Part shown: positions 35,501-46,608 of the stretch, one piece after another
Numbering within the stretch: the stretch's first letter is position 1
Layout: every line of letters starts with the position of its first letter
DNA from: Choanephora cucurbitarum
Taxonomy: Eukaryota > Mucoromycota > Mucoromycetes > Mucorales > Choanephoraceae
Reading direction: 5' to 3'
Length of the DNA: 64,000 nucleotides
Assembly: GCA_025331435.1 (NCBI GenBank)
Contig: JAIWNI010000020.1
Span: 124,001-188,000 of the forward strand
Position numbers and translations under genes: made by a program
Notes under the pieces: model-generated
What the model was told of the DNA's origin: nothing
The model's database searches: none
What the model saw: only the letters and a program-made list of their open reading frames with translations

Positions 35501-35662
35501 GAACGCAAACGAATCGTCTTCATTGTCTGGATAGATGTATGTTGTGCTAGCTCGGATCTTGTCAAGTGTCTTTGCACTGTCGTTTTGTTCAAGTAAGTTT
35601 TTTAAAACCGAGAGTGTGATGGTGTTGTCATTTTGGTCATTCAGCAGACTGTTCAGATCCAT
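32568..35662 (-). CDS. Large alpha-helical protein of unknown function (two exons joined by a GC-AG intron)
   Basis: Exon 35662-34858 and exon 34720-32568 give about 985 aa. The join uses donor CAG|GCAAGT (the consensus form of a GC donor) and acceptor GGTAAAG|CAG, and keeps the frame (DVQS then AAHIKSKQNKLLHPDLL). The protein is almost wholly helical, Leu/Trp-rich in HEAT/ARM style, with a basic patch KAEKKRSKKQLRKLRRGGKL around residue 860 that could be a nuclear or nucleolar signal, and a Gln run in the middle. I do not recognise the family. If the intron is not real, the two parts would be separate ORFs of about 280 and 724 aa; the consensus splice sites argue against that. Confidence 0.65.
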
Positions 35663-36004
35663 CGTCTTGAAGATGAAAGTAAAGTAAAAAAAAAAGAAAG
35701 GAAAGAAAAATATAAACATTGTGTGTAACTTTTTTTTTCGAGTCTAATATTTTTCAAGTCTAGCAACATAGTACCACTCAGGTGTACACGCATGCATAGT
35801 TTATGAGTAGGAACAGCAACATGATGGTGATTGATTTCCGAGTATACTGCAACTGTATTTTGGCTCTTTTTTTTTTCATTATAAAAAAATGCACTTGATT
35901 CAAGTTACATTTGTCTCTCTCTCTTAATGTAGAATGAAGCTTATACTGAATCATATGCGCTATGAATGGTGTTCTATTTACAATTTATTTCAATCGTTCC
36001 GTTT

Positions 36005-36039
36005 TTTGTGTGTATGTGTATGTGTGTGTGTGTGTGTGT
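36005..36039. repeat. (GT)n-rich microsatellite
   Basis: About 35 bp of GT dinucleotides interrupted by two AT units, directly against the mL60 stop codon. Confidence 0.85.
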
Positions 36040-36408
36040 CTAGAAGCCAGTAGGACTAGTTCTGTTAGTGGTCTTGGTGAACTTGGGTACTTTGTGGACT
36101 GATTTACGGTAACCTCTAGAACTACGGCTGAAAACGGTATATTTATCTCTAGGAAGCATTTCTGATTCCTTAGGAAGAGCAAGTGCTTCAGTCAAGGCTT
36201 TGCATTGGACACCAGAGTCAGCTACTGCTGCAATGACATTGTCGACTTCCTTAAGGCGCTTACGAAGGTTGGCCTTTCTAGTTGTTGACATACGGAAAGG
36301 GTTCTTCCTGTAGATTGTTGTTAGCATTCTCTCTGGTATACTGTCTCTATTCACTTACCAAAGCAAACCACCTTGAGCAACAAGCGTAGGTCTAAAAGCA
36401 CCAAACAT
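36040..36408 (-). CDS. MRPL31: Mitochondrial large-subunit ribosomal protein mL60 (MRPL31)
   Basis: Exons 36408-36359 and 36307-36040 give 105 aa. The start MFGAFRPTLVAQGGLLWKNP and the following RMSTTRKANLRKRLKEVDNV match the fungal MRPL31/mL60 N-terminus. The C-terminal part is basic (KYTVFSRSSRGYRKS). It is a fungal-type component of the mitochondrial 54S subunit. Its 3' end abuts a GT microsatellite. It is divergent from RRP1 with 194 bp between starts, so promoter elements may be shared. Confidence 0.85.
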
Positions 36409-36602
36409 GATACAAGAATAAAGAAAAAAGAAGAAAAAATTACCCCTTCTGTTGAGGGAACCGGGGCACATATTGGCTATAATGCAAGTTGACTGTTTTA
36501 TTTTTCTGTGGCTTTGAGTCTATATCAAAAAAATAACCCTTCATTTCTTTTTCTTTCTCTTTTTCTCTTTTGATATACAGAACTACACATACATAACTTA
36601 AT

Positions 36603-37538
36603 ATGCTTCAAATGGATGTTGACCCCACCTATCTTCCACTCGGAAAGCAATTGGCTGCCAACGGTAAATTTGCCTAACAAAAGCTTTTATGGCCAATAGA
36701 TGACTTATATGAAAGATAGAAAAGAAGACAAGAGATAAAGCTGTTCGTTCTCTTCGCAGATTCTTATCCACCGGCAACGATTTAAACGAAATTGAGCTTA
36801 TTAAGCTCTGGAAGGGTCTCTTTTATTGTAAGCTTGAACTTGTCCTATGATATGATCAGCCATTGACAGATAAAACGATAGGTTTTTGGATGTCTGATAA
36901 ACCTTTGATTCAACAAGCATTGGCTAATGATCTCGGTGCTCTTGTGATGGAATTACCTGCTACTAATGCTATTCCCTTTTTAAAGGCATGTTGGAAGGTG
37001 CATTGTCAAGAATGGCATGGTATTGATAGAATTAGGTAAAAAAAAAACGTCAGTTATGTTAGAAAGGATTGTTTACTTAAAGGAATGATATTAGACTTGA
37101 CAAGTATTATATGCTTTTGCGTCGTGTCATCTATTTCTCATTTCAGTTCTTGGCCAGAGAATCTTGGGATCAAACTTTCTGTGAAGCCTATGCTGATATG
37201 TTGATTGAAGGACCTATGAGGTAAGAAAATAGATAGAGATCAAAGCTACAGAAAGAAACTAATGCGATTCACCAATAAGCCCTACAGATAGAAAGAACCC
37301 AGACGCTATTCGATACCATATTATTGACATATATTTTGAAGAATTAGAGAAAGTGTTGGATGATGTTCGCTCTCGATCAGATGATTCAGATTTACATATC
37401 CCTATGGAAGAAATCAACAGACCTTTTGTTGTCTTGGCTAAAGAAGGCACTACAAAAATCTTAAGGAAAAAGGCCAAAGAGGCTCTTGAAGCACATAAAG
37501 AAGAAATGAAGGCTATGAATGAAGAAGATGAGGAATAA
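36603..37538 (+). CDS. RRP1: Ribosomal RNA processing protein 1 (Nop52/RRP1 family)
   Basis: Exons 36603-36663, 36720-36827, 36882-37035, 37095-37220 and 37292-37538 give 231 aa. Nop52 landmarks are the N-terminal LGKQLAAN, KTRDKAVRSLRRFLS, LIKLWKGLFYCFWMSDKP (across an intron), LDKYYMLLRRVI, and a C-terminal RYHIIDIYFEELEKV. Nucleolar Rrp1 is needed for 27S pre-rRNA processing in 60S subunit assembly. The tail ends acidic (NEEDEE). The gene is followed 158 bp later by the TBC gene on the same strand. Confidence 0.92.
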
Positions 37539-37696
37539 AGTTTGATTTAGAGCAAAATTGTAGTACAAACAAAATGCATGAAAATGAAAGTGTTAAAGGG
37601 GGGGTTAGAGAAGCTATTCGAAGGGGAGTTTAATAATTTCCCTTTTTTTTTATTCCAAGTATTTTTATTATTATTTTCTTTCTTACTATTTATTGA

Positions 37697-39355
37697 ATGA
37701 TTGATACAGTCCGTGAACATAATATACCTGTTTGGGTAGCACTGACCAATGCTCAACAACAGACAGAAAGTAGACTCTGCCGAAAAGGCTCTTCCAACCT
37801 TACAACACGCTCAAGTGAAACGGACTTTTCTCAGATAACTAGCAGTACCTCTATTCATACTTTTCAGAGGTCTTGTTCATCTGTTTCGTTATCCAATCGA
37901 GAGTCTGATCTTCGACATCAATATGAACAACGACCTGAGAAACTACCCGACATTGCAGCAGAAATGGAAAAATGGTATGCCATGACAGATAGGTAGATAA
38001 AAAGAGAAAAAAAAAAGGAATGAAAGCAAAGAAAAGAGAGAGAAAAAGAGATAGTCTAGTTTATCAACAATAAGATTAGATATGGATTCTTAGCTGAGGA
38101 TGCTCAAAAATCAGTCGCTATGTAAGCATAACTTTAGAATAATAACAATTGATTGTTTGACAACAAACCCTTCTAGTTCAAAAGAGAAGGAAGTAGAAAG
38201 ATCAGAGAAATGGACACATATGGCTACACGTGTTATGCTTCATGGGGAAACCCTGCATCGATTTGTTCATTCACATAAATTCAAAAAGCGTATATTCAAA
38301 GGGGTCCCAGACTGCTGGAGAAGGGATGCATGGTATTATTTGGTAACAGACTGCCTTATGAGTGCAGATCATGATCACCAACTGAAGCAGACTTATCAAG
38401 TAAAGAATGTCTTGTGAGAAATGATAGCCAACTAACCATAGTACAGAAATTACTAGAGAAAGAAAATAGTCATGAACGACAGATTGATCTGGATATTCCT
38501 AGAACACTAAGGGATCATATCATGTTCAGACAACGCTATGGGTCAGGGTAAGTTGTATTCACATGAGGGTCTGACAAACTGACTAACGCAAGCCAGACAA
38601 CGTGCTCTATTTAATGTACTTCGCGCTTTTGCTAATTATGATGAAGAGGTGGGCTATTGTCAAGGTATGACGAACATTGTGGCAACCATTCTTATGTACT
38701 GTGAAGAAGAGGTAACCTACTAGACTACAGATACAATGACTGTCAAATTCATTGAATGTGTTTTAGAAAGCATTTGTGATTCTCGTTCATATGTTTCTAA
38801 GAGACAAATTACACAATCTGTACATTCCAGGATTTCCTTCTTTGCTTGAAAGTTTTTTTATTCAAGATAATTTATTGAAAAGATATATACCCAAACTATT
38901 TAACCACCTGGTAAATATGATCTTCTTTCTAAGTAGATCTCAACTCACTCAGTGCTATCATGTAGGCTGAATTAGGTTTGTCAAGTGATATTTATGCTAC
39001 AAGATGGTATATTACCTTATTTGCAGGTGGTGTAATTCAGTACCACACACTCATACGAATATGGGATGTGTATTTCTTGTGTGGCTATGACGTCTTCTTT
39101 TTTGTAGCCATTGCACTTTTGAAAACATATGAAGGTAAGAGATAAAAAAAAAGCTATAACTGTGTTACTTATCTACTCTATTTAGCTCGACTATTAAGTT
39201 ATGATCTTGATCTTTGTATGGAAACCCTTAGCTCAACCATGTCGGTGGCTGATGATAATCAATTCCTAAGGCAAATTGAAAAGCTTTATGAGAGGAATGT
39301 AAGGCATAATCTAGTTCAATCGCTTCGCCAAGAGTATCAAGCCAAACATGCTTAA
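37697..39355 (+). CDS. TBC-domain Rab GTPase-activating protein
   Basis: Eight exons: 37697-37992, 38080-38121, 38177-38399, 38447-38547, 38597-38711, 38767-38910, 38966-39134 and 39186-39355, giving 419 aa. A Ser/Thr-rich N-terminus of about 100 aa precedes the TBC domain (~residues 145-385). Motifs are FKGVPDCWRRDAWYYL, the arginine finger in IDLDIPRTL, the glutamine finger in VGYCQGMTNI, and RIWDVYFLCGYD. Both catalytic fingers are present, so it should be an active GAP accelerating GTP hydrolysis on a Rab. Which Rab is unknown. The 42-nt second exon is supported by frame only. Confidence 0.9.
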
Positions 39356-39669
39356 TGTTGTTCCTTCCGAACAATAGTATGCTATTGTCAGATATTGAAT
39401 AAAAAATAAAACTTGTAGAAAAAAGAGAAAGGGAGAATACATTCTTGTTTGTTTAAGAAGTTTAAAGAGAGAGAGAGGATGAGGGTTGGAAGATGTTCGT
39501 TCAGTTTGACTGAAACAGATACTATTTTTGTTATATTACAATTGGAATAAACAAAGATGCCTTTGTACTACTTTGGATTTAATTGATTAAAGCACTGATT
39601 TATTTAAAGAGGGTCATTTACATGTAATATACAAACACAAAGTTACAAGTTAAGAAATAAAAGGGGGGA
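39356..39669. other. Convergent 3' interval
   Basis: 314 bp between the TBC and MFS stop codons, with an AATAAAA signal shortly after the TBC stop; nothing else. Confidence 0.4.
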
Positions 39670-41720
39670 CTACAATACATATTTAAAGGAATAATGGCGG
39701 TCACCAACTAGATCCATACCACCATACTTATGGATTTCAAGCTCTCTTTGTTCTTCAGTCAGTTGACTTCTTCTCTTGTTCTCTCGAGCCAATAACAATC
39801 GAAGAATAATGACCAACACAGTTTGTACAGCAACACAAGAGAAGGCAATTGTATTACCAGCAAAGTACTTTGGTCCATCTGGTAGAAAAAGAGAAAACTG
39901 GGTTAATAGAATGAAGGCAGAAAGAATTCAAAATATACACTGACCATAATAAATTTGACCACCAATAGCACCACCAATTGTTCCTACACTTACAATAGCA
40001 GCAGAAGCTACTGCACGACGAGTCAAACCACCGCTAAAGAGAAAAAAAAAAGAGGCATAAATAAAATTGAGCAAATAGGCTGTTTGAAAACTTACTAGTT
40101 GTTATTGAACCATGCTACTTTGACAGCAACATTGGTATATACAGACATGGTTACAAGGCAAGCACTAACGTAGTTACCAGCTACATTTTCTGATGGCAAA
40201 AACATAAGAAGCAAAAAGCCTACAAGACCCAGAATGTTGATACCAATCATGTGGTAAGCTCTTTCAAAGAATTTGTCTATCGTATTGATGATTTAGCATG
40301 GTTTCTTTGAGTTAAAAATTTTTTTGTCTATCTACCTGAACTCCAACCAACAGCTATAGTGGACAAGAAAGCAAAGAAATAGGGAGGTACAGTAAGAGCT
40401 TGAGCTACTGGTCTTGACCAAGATCCCATACCAGCGACAATAGAGGGTAAGAAGAGAGTAACACCTTGTAAAGCACTAGTGCCTGTAATATAGATAGCCA
40501 TGTAGAAATAAGTTTTCCAATCTGTAAATACAGAAGCGACTTGAGCCCATGACCAAGAATGATCATCGGATGCACCAGCATCTATTGTTGTATGTAAGTA
40601 ATAATTTTTTGGTTAGATATTGAATACAGCTTTTGTCTGTCTTTAGAATCTTACCTGTAGCCAATCTTGTCACTGCTAACTCACGCTCTTCATTTGTTAA
40701 AAATGTAGCTGTTTCAGGTTTGTTAGGCAAGTACCAAGCAGAGAAGACAGCAAGTAAGACAGTAGGCACACCTTCAATAATAAACAACCTATAGAATGAC
40801 AGTTTAGTTTTTCCTTTTTTTGGGAAGTCTTGGGGGGTTATGTATACCATTGCCATGTCTTGAGTGCATCGTTTTGAATTTGAGAGATACCATAAGCAAT
40901 CAGACCACCAAAGGCACCAGCCAAACTACTAAAAGACCAGAAGAAACCAATACGTCGGCCATATTCTTGTCGGGTATACCATAGAGACATAAAGTAAATG
41001 ACACCGGGAAAGAAGCCTAAAATTGTGTTAGATCGACTGCAACATGTATCATCGATGACACGGTCAATTTACCAGCTTCAAACAACCCTAGGAAGAATCT
41101 ACAAACAGCTACACCAGCAAAATTGGTGCTTGCTGCCATCACAGTTGCAACAGTACCCCAAAGACTAAAAAAAAATTGGGTTCAGTTTATGTCACTTGTG
41201 TTTGTTCTTTCATCTTTACGTACAACATAAGAATACCCAGCCAGTAAGAAGGAAGCCAGCGACGCATGATGATATTAGATGGGAGATCAAAGATAACATA
41301 GGAAAAGTAAAATATAGACAGAGACCACTGATATTGTTGCTTGCTCATGCCCAAGTCTTCTTCTAAACCACCAAGCTTTGCATTACCAATATTAGATCTA
41401 TTTTCTATATTTAGTAATTTACTAAACTTTAAACGGGATCATTCTCACCTATCAATATAACTCAGCAGATACAATACACAGAGAAGAGGCAGTAATCGTT
41501 TGTCAAGTTTTCTAATACAGTTTAAGTACAGAGCAGTTTGTTTGTTTGTTTGTTTATCATCTTACCGGACAAGAACCTGGGTAAGCTGGTTATTGTCTTT
41601 GGAGAGATCTTCCAATTGGTAGACGGAATCAGCTTTCTTAGTTTCGTGCATTCCACCATGGTCACTTGTTATGGAAGCAGGAACAATATCGGATTTGTTG
41701 TGAATTGTTTCTTCCACCAT
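39670..41720 (-). CDS. MFS transporter, allantoate/nicotinate permease-like (Dal5/Tna1 group)
   Basis: Ten exons: 41720-41566, 41511-41449, 41397-41224, 41164-41073, 41016-40848, 40788-40655, 40581-40336, 40276-40096, 40033-39945 and 39878-39670, giving 503 aa. Twelve hydrophobic segments are visible. LLPLLCVLYLLSYIDRSNIG in TM1 and FEAGFFPGVIYFMSLWYTRQ, YGRRIGFFWSFSSLAG mark the anion:cation symporter (ACS) family of yeast Dal5, Tna1 and Seo1. Likely substrate: an organic anion or vitamin-like compound; not determinable here. The N-terminus is a polar ~60-aa cytosolic region and the C-terminus is cytosolic. Introns are 51-73 nt. Confidence 0.9.
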
Positions 41721-42305
41721 ACTGAACAAGAAACTAAATAGACTTGAAGGGAAAAAAACGGAAGAGTGCAAAGAGAGAAAAAGAAAGTTGCTGATTTGAA
41801 AAAGATGATCAATGTATGGTATTTATATTCTCCCAAATTTTCATCTGTCCCCCCTTTCTTTTTGATTCTTTGAGTTACTGCAATTTTTTTAGATGAAAAA
41901 CTTTTGTGCATGACTTAAGAGGTCTAACCCATACCCTTTTTTGGTACAATTGTGTATGTGTTGGATTTTTTCCCCGTTTTTTTCCTCTTTTTTTTCTTTT
42001 TCGACAAAAAAAGACAATTAGTTTGTCCTGTTGAAAACAAAGCTGCTGCATGCCTTGATTGAATGCAATGATCAGTGTAGGCTATCTTTATTCGACAGCT
42101 AGCTTTCCCATAAGGTTCAATACTATTTTCTCCAAAAGGAGAATTTAAATTATTGTCCCCCACACCTCCTTCTCAAACAATTCTTTTTTTAGTGCCTCTG
42201 GGTTTCTGAAGTATGAGAATCAGAATGACTAGTGATAATGTTCTTCTTTCTTTTTAGGGCGTTTTCTCAGTAGGAGAAGCCCTATTACTTTCGTTTTTCA
42301 AAATC

Positions 42306-42400
42306 TGTCACAACATTTAAGTCACCGAAATTTGTCCCAAAAACACCTTCCTAAAGGGGCAAGAGATGGGACAAATTTCGGTGACTTAAATGTTGTGACA
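42306..42400. mobile_element. Perfect 34-bp inverted repeat hairpin (mini-MITE or hairpin RNA locus)
   Basis: TGTCACAACATTTAAGTCAC and on (42306-42339) is repeated exactly as its reverse complement at 42367-42400, with a 27-nt loop. Ends TGTCACAA...TTGTGACA. There is no coding capacity. The simplest reading is a very short MITE or solo terminal-repeat palindrome; a transcribed hairpin is possible. No clear target duplication: the flanks are A/T-rich and ambiguous. Confidence 0.75.
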
Positions 42401-42636
42401 AAAAATGAAAAGTAAAAACAAATTATATATATAATATCCCTTTCTACATTTTCCCTCTCATTTCTCGTTTTTGACTGCTTTTTTGACTGCTTTTTGTATG
42501 GTTAGACTTTATTAAATATCAAACTGCATGAACAAAGGATCATGATAGCTATTGAATGAGATATATCTCCCATTAGCATTACTAGATATATCAATGAATA
42601 TGTTGCAAGCAAATGACTAATTTTCTGTCCTGCTAT

Positions 42637-42900
42637 TCAAAAATTTTCAGACCATGTATTAGCCCACAACGACTTAATAAAATGGATGTGAGGATTTTGT
42701 TCATCAAAATGAGAGTCAAAATCTCCAGCAATGATCTTGTGGTTTAAGCCAATGTTTAGAAGCTTTTCAATTTCATCTAATGCTTTTATTTAGCGTAATC
42801 TAGGCGAGCTGTAAATGCACAGTATTAGTAAATCGTTTAGAACAAAGGCTGAAATTGACATCTTGTGGGCTGCATCATCCATGTTCAACTCGTCAAATTT
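42637..42900 (-). pseudogene. Endonuclease/exonuclease/phosphatase (EEP) domain relic
   Basis: The minus-strand translation contains AFVLNDLLILCIYSSP, an in-frame stop, then ALDEIEKLLNIGLNHKIIAG directly followed by GDFDSHFDEQNP and IKSLWANTW. IYSSP and IIAGDFxxHFD are the core motifs of EEP (APE-type) endonucleases carried by LINE retrotransposons and some Helitrons. The stop and the short length show it is a fragment. The parent element type is undetermined. Confidence 0.6.
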
Positions 42901-45182
42901 TTGGGTCAAAGCATATTTTTCAAGAAGAGAAGATTTTAATCAGTAAATGCTACCATTGGTCCTTGTTTATTTTCTACGTATTTCTGGCACCTTCATTTTG
43001 AATTAGGTAGTAGAAAATGATACTAATAGGTGTCTCAAGCTTGAAAAGGTGAAAAAGGGGAAAGAAACCAACAAAAAGTCACATTAGAAAGAAAACGCCC
43101 GACAACGGACTTAACATAAGTCCTCTTGGCTGAGATTTTTTTAGCTTTCCCTCTCTCATTTTTTTCTCACCCAACGTCTGTTTGTACAAGTTCAAGACCC
43201 CACATGCTTAAAAGATAGGGTCCTGACTTTCTATGGATATGCATTATGCAAGGTCATGTATATCTTTCTTCCTCTTTTTGCAGATGGGGAAGACGGACCT
43301 CAAATGGAATAAGAAACCTCCCCACATTTCACTTGATACATGTGTAACATGGTACACAGATTTAAAGAGAAAATCCAAGCAGATAACAACAGTGAGATTT
43401 TCTCGATATGAGAACCTACTTTAAATTGTCGGAGCGCCAGTAACGTGCTACAGAAAAAAAACCTTGTTATCATAAGTGACTAAGGTTTTACGGGTGAGAC
43501 AATAGACTATGTTCCCGAATGATAGAAACCTTATACTATACCTACAGGGAAAAAAGCATAATAGAAAACGAAAGGGATCAAACAAAAAAAAAGGGAAAAT
43601 GGAGAACTGTAAAATGATGCATACATAAAGTTGATTGTTCAATTTATTATAGGGCTAAACAGACTATATTGAATACCATAACAGAACAAAATGCATCCTG
43701 CATAGGCAGAAAAACAAGGGAAAATCAGAATGAAGGGTTGTATGACTGTGGAGCAAATTCAATAACCGGGTCAGAGCGATTTTTCTTTGGCGCTTCACAC
43801 GATTGGAATAAGATATTAATCAGTCTGTAATTCCCTGGAGATATTTCCTTTCTTGAACAATTATAACATAAATACGTGTGAGTTCTGTCTTTATTTCTCT
43901 AAAATAAGAAAAACTTTAGGTAATCAAATGAAAACGGTTGTTTCGGACAAGTAGAGTCAGGTGTACTAAAAATTTAGATGCATGTGTATAAAAGTATACA
44001 CAACCCTTGATTCGTTAGTGTCATCGAAGTCTATTTCGACTACTTGTTATGTAATAAATCTCTTCATTTTTTTGAACAACAACATCTTCTCTACTTTTAG
44101 AGTTGAAGACTGTTCATTGACTTGCTTTGAATCTACACATGCTCTATCTCGTCATTCGTCGTAGTAGATGTGAGACAAGATTGCATTCTCAAATGTGCTC
44201 TCTTCCAAAACAAGCAAGGAAGGCAACTCTATACTCTTGTCAACATGAAGGGAAAACGAATCATCTGCTTCAGACCACAGAATGCGCAATAAAAGAGACG
44301 CGGTTATTTAGTTGGCATTTCATTCAACAGACTCAATCTGTTCTCTCTCTTTTTGTAATGCTGGATCGAAATCCTTTTTTCATATGAAAGACATGAATAC
44401 ACGGAAATAGTCAGATGGAACATTTGAGGCGAAATCGAGTAAAGACAGGAAGTCAATTAGATGCTAAGAGAAAGATAATTATGGCATCACAGTATCTTTT
44501 CGTTTAAATTGCCCGAGGGCTTACTCTAAACTTACAACACAACAATCGTGATTCTCAATGTAGACACATTCAGGTACAGAAAAAAAATCAACAAGATTCA
44601 CGCCAAAACGATGTACGATGAATTTGATTTTACTTTTTAGTCAGAAGAGGAAAAAAGTAGCTGAACAGCAATAGTAATCAAAAGTGGGTGAGAAGCTAAA
44701 TTGAAATGAAGCAAGTGTTCAACTAGTTTATTGCGTCTAACAAAAGAAAAGATATATGCAAGGTTGAGCAGAACAAAGCTACAGTTTCAACAAATACAGA
44801 TAGAATAATTGCTACATTGCATTTACCCTCTCTTCTGCAGAAAGGCTCATGAGATATGTATCGTTTACAAAATACTTTATAAATGATCATATTTGCCTGC
44901 TACTGAAAAGTTGGTGCTTGGATGTTATTTGGTATGACTTCTCGTCTTTCTGTACCATCTCTTCCTGTCGCACTAGTTAAGCTTTTTGGTTATACAGGGC
45001 CTCAACTGACATGACACCACATGTTATCACTTGGCCAATGTTTGCATTGATCTAATGACTTGTGTTGATGCTTCACTATAGCAACTCAATAGCCTGTGAC
45101 TCGTTTCCAACAAAAGTCACGTCTACCCTATCAAAACATCAATGAATCCAATTTGGGACCTTTTTGTTTTCTTTTTTAATCA

Positions 45183-46475
45183 ATGAGCGCAACTCACCCC
45201 GATATTGACTATGCCAACAAAGCCATTCTTGCCCCTATGGTAAATACCTTCACCTGATGTCAACAAATCGAAACAATAAACTGACATCATTGCAAATTAT
45301 TAGGTAAGAATCGGTACTCTGCCTATGCGTTTAGTTGCTCTTGATTATGGCGCAGGTAAAGATATACAGATTTGATTAACGGACTCGAATTAACCTATCA
45401 TGTTTGCTCCATTAGATCTTGTCTGGTCTGAGGAGTTGGTTGATAAACGTATCATCGGCTCAGTCCGTCAAATCAACCGTAAGTCTATTCCTGTCTTCCT
45501 CTTTTTAGCCAACATTTAACTGAAAAAAAAATAGATGCCACTGGCACGATTGATTACTACAAAGGAAAATCATTGACATTCAGTACTTGTGATGCAGAGA
45601 AAGGGAAAGTCATTCTTCAATTGGGCACCGCAGATGCTGATCTTGCTTTGCAGGCTGCATTGACATTGAAGCAAGATGTTGCTGCTATTGATGTCAACTG
45701 TGGTTGTCCCAAAAAGTTCTCGATTCAAGGCGGTATGGGTGCAGCTCTTTTATCAAATCCTGATAATCTTCAGAAAATCTTGACTAATCTAGTTCAACAT
45801 TCTGGTATGCCTGTGACCTGTAAGATCCGTCTTTTGGAAACAAAAGAAAAAACACTGGATCTTGTTCGAATGATTGTTTCAACAGGTGTCAAGGCATTGA
45901 CTGTCCACTGTCGTACAAAAGAGCAACGATCTACAGAAAAAGCCAATTGGGATGCATTGAAGGATATCGTCCAACTTGTCAAATCTGTCAGTGACATCCC
46001 TGTGGTCGTGAACGGAGATGTTTTCCAGTACTCTGATATTGAAAAGGCAAAGAGCTTGACAGGTGCTGATTCAGTCATGATTGCCCGAGGCGCTCAATGG
46101 AATCCTTCAGCCTTTAGAAAGGAAGGTTTACTACCTTTTGAAACTGTTGTTCGAGCTTACATCAAAAAGGCTGTCGATTTGGACAATCTCTTCCAAAACA
46201 CAAAATACGTTTTGCTAAGCATGAATACAGAAGACACAAAACATACCCGTTCAGACTTGTACACTAAAATCCAACGATCAAAATCGATGCACACGATCTG
46301 TGAATTGTTTGACTTGGTGGACTATTATGAAAACGCTGTGGCTCAACAAAAAGCGAGATTAGAAGAGGCTGAAAAGATCCAGTCTGCCGAGAATGGCAAG
46401 AGGGAAAGAGGTGCTGAAGATGAGGCGAGTCAAAAGGATCAAGAACATGTAGAAAAAAAGACCAAGACTGAATAA
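45183..46475 (+). CDS. DUS2: tRNA-dihydrouridine synthase 2
   Basis: Exons 45183-45239, 45304-45355, 45416-45478 and 45535-46475 give 370 aa. Motifs are AILAPMVRIGTLPMRLVALD (FMN barrel start), LVWSEELVDKRI, LQLGTADADLALQAA, IDVNCGCPKKFSIQGGMGA with the catalytic Cys, LTVHCRTKEQRS, and PVVVNGDVF. This is the Dus2/Smm1 group, which reduces U20 of tRNAs using FMN and NADPH. The C-terminus is a charged tail (KRERGAEDEASQKDQ). Without the dsRNA-binding domain of animal DUS2 it resembles fungal Smm1. It is convergent with the PNS1-like gene, 133 bp between stops. Confidence 0.95.
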
Positions 46476-46608
46476 TATCGCTAAATAAAATAGACGTGTA
46501 AATAGACTGAAATCTCTTCTCTTGGTGATTAATGATTTGTTTATTATTAAGAGAGTATGATTAATTAGATGTAGTTGTATAAAGAAGTAGAAGTAAGAGC
46601 TGTTGTGT

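Larger units (their letters stand above)
41721..45182. other. 3.5-kb gene-poor interval
   Basis: No intact gene was supported. It holds the MFS promoter (A/T-rich, 41721-41900), the inverted-repeat hairpin at 42306-42400, the endonuclease relic at 42637-42900, and the DUS2 promoter before 45183. Frames such as 43233-43424 and 44127-44387 show no motif. Confidence 0.5.

Noticed and set aside
43121..43160. CTGAGA motif suggesting a TPP riboswitch
   Set aside because: The other conserved parts of the THI element are absent, and no thiamine gene or suitable intron is nearby.
43180..43230. GTTCAAGACCC resembling a tRNA T-loop
   Set aside because: No matching acceptor, D-arm or anticodon stem could be built around it.
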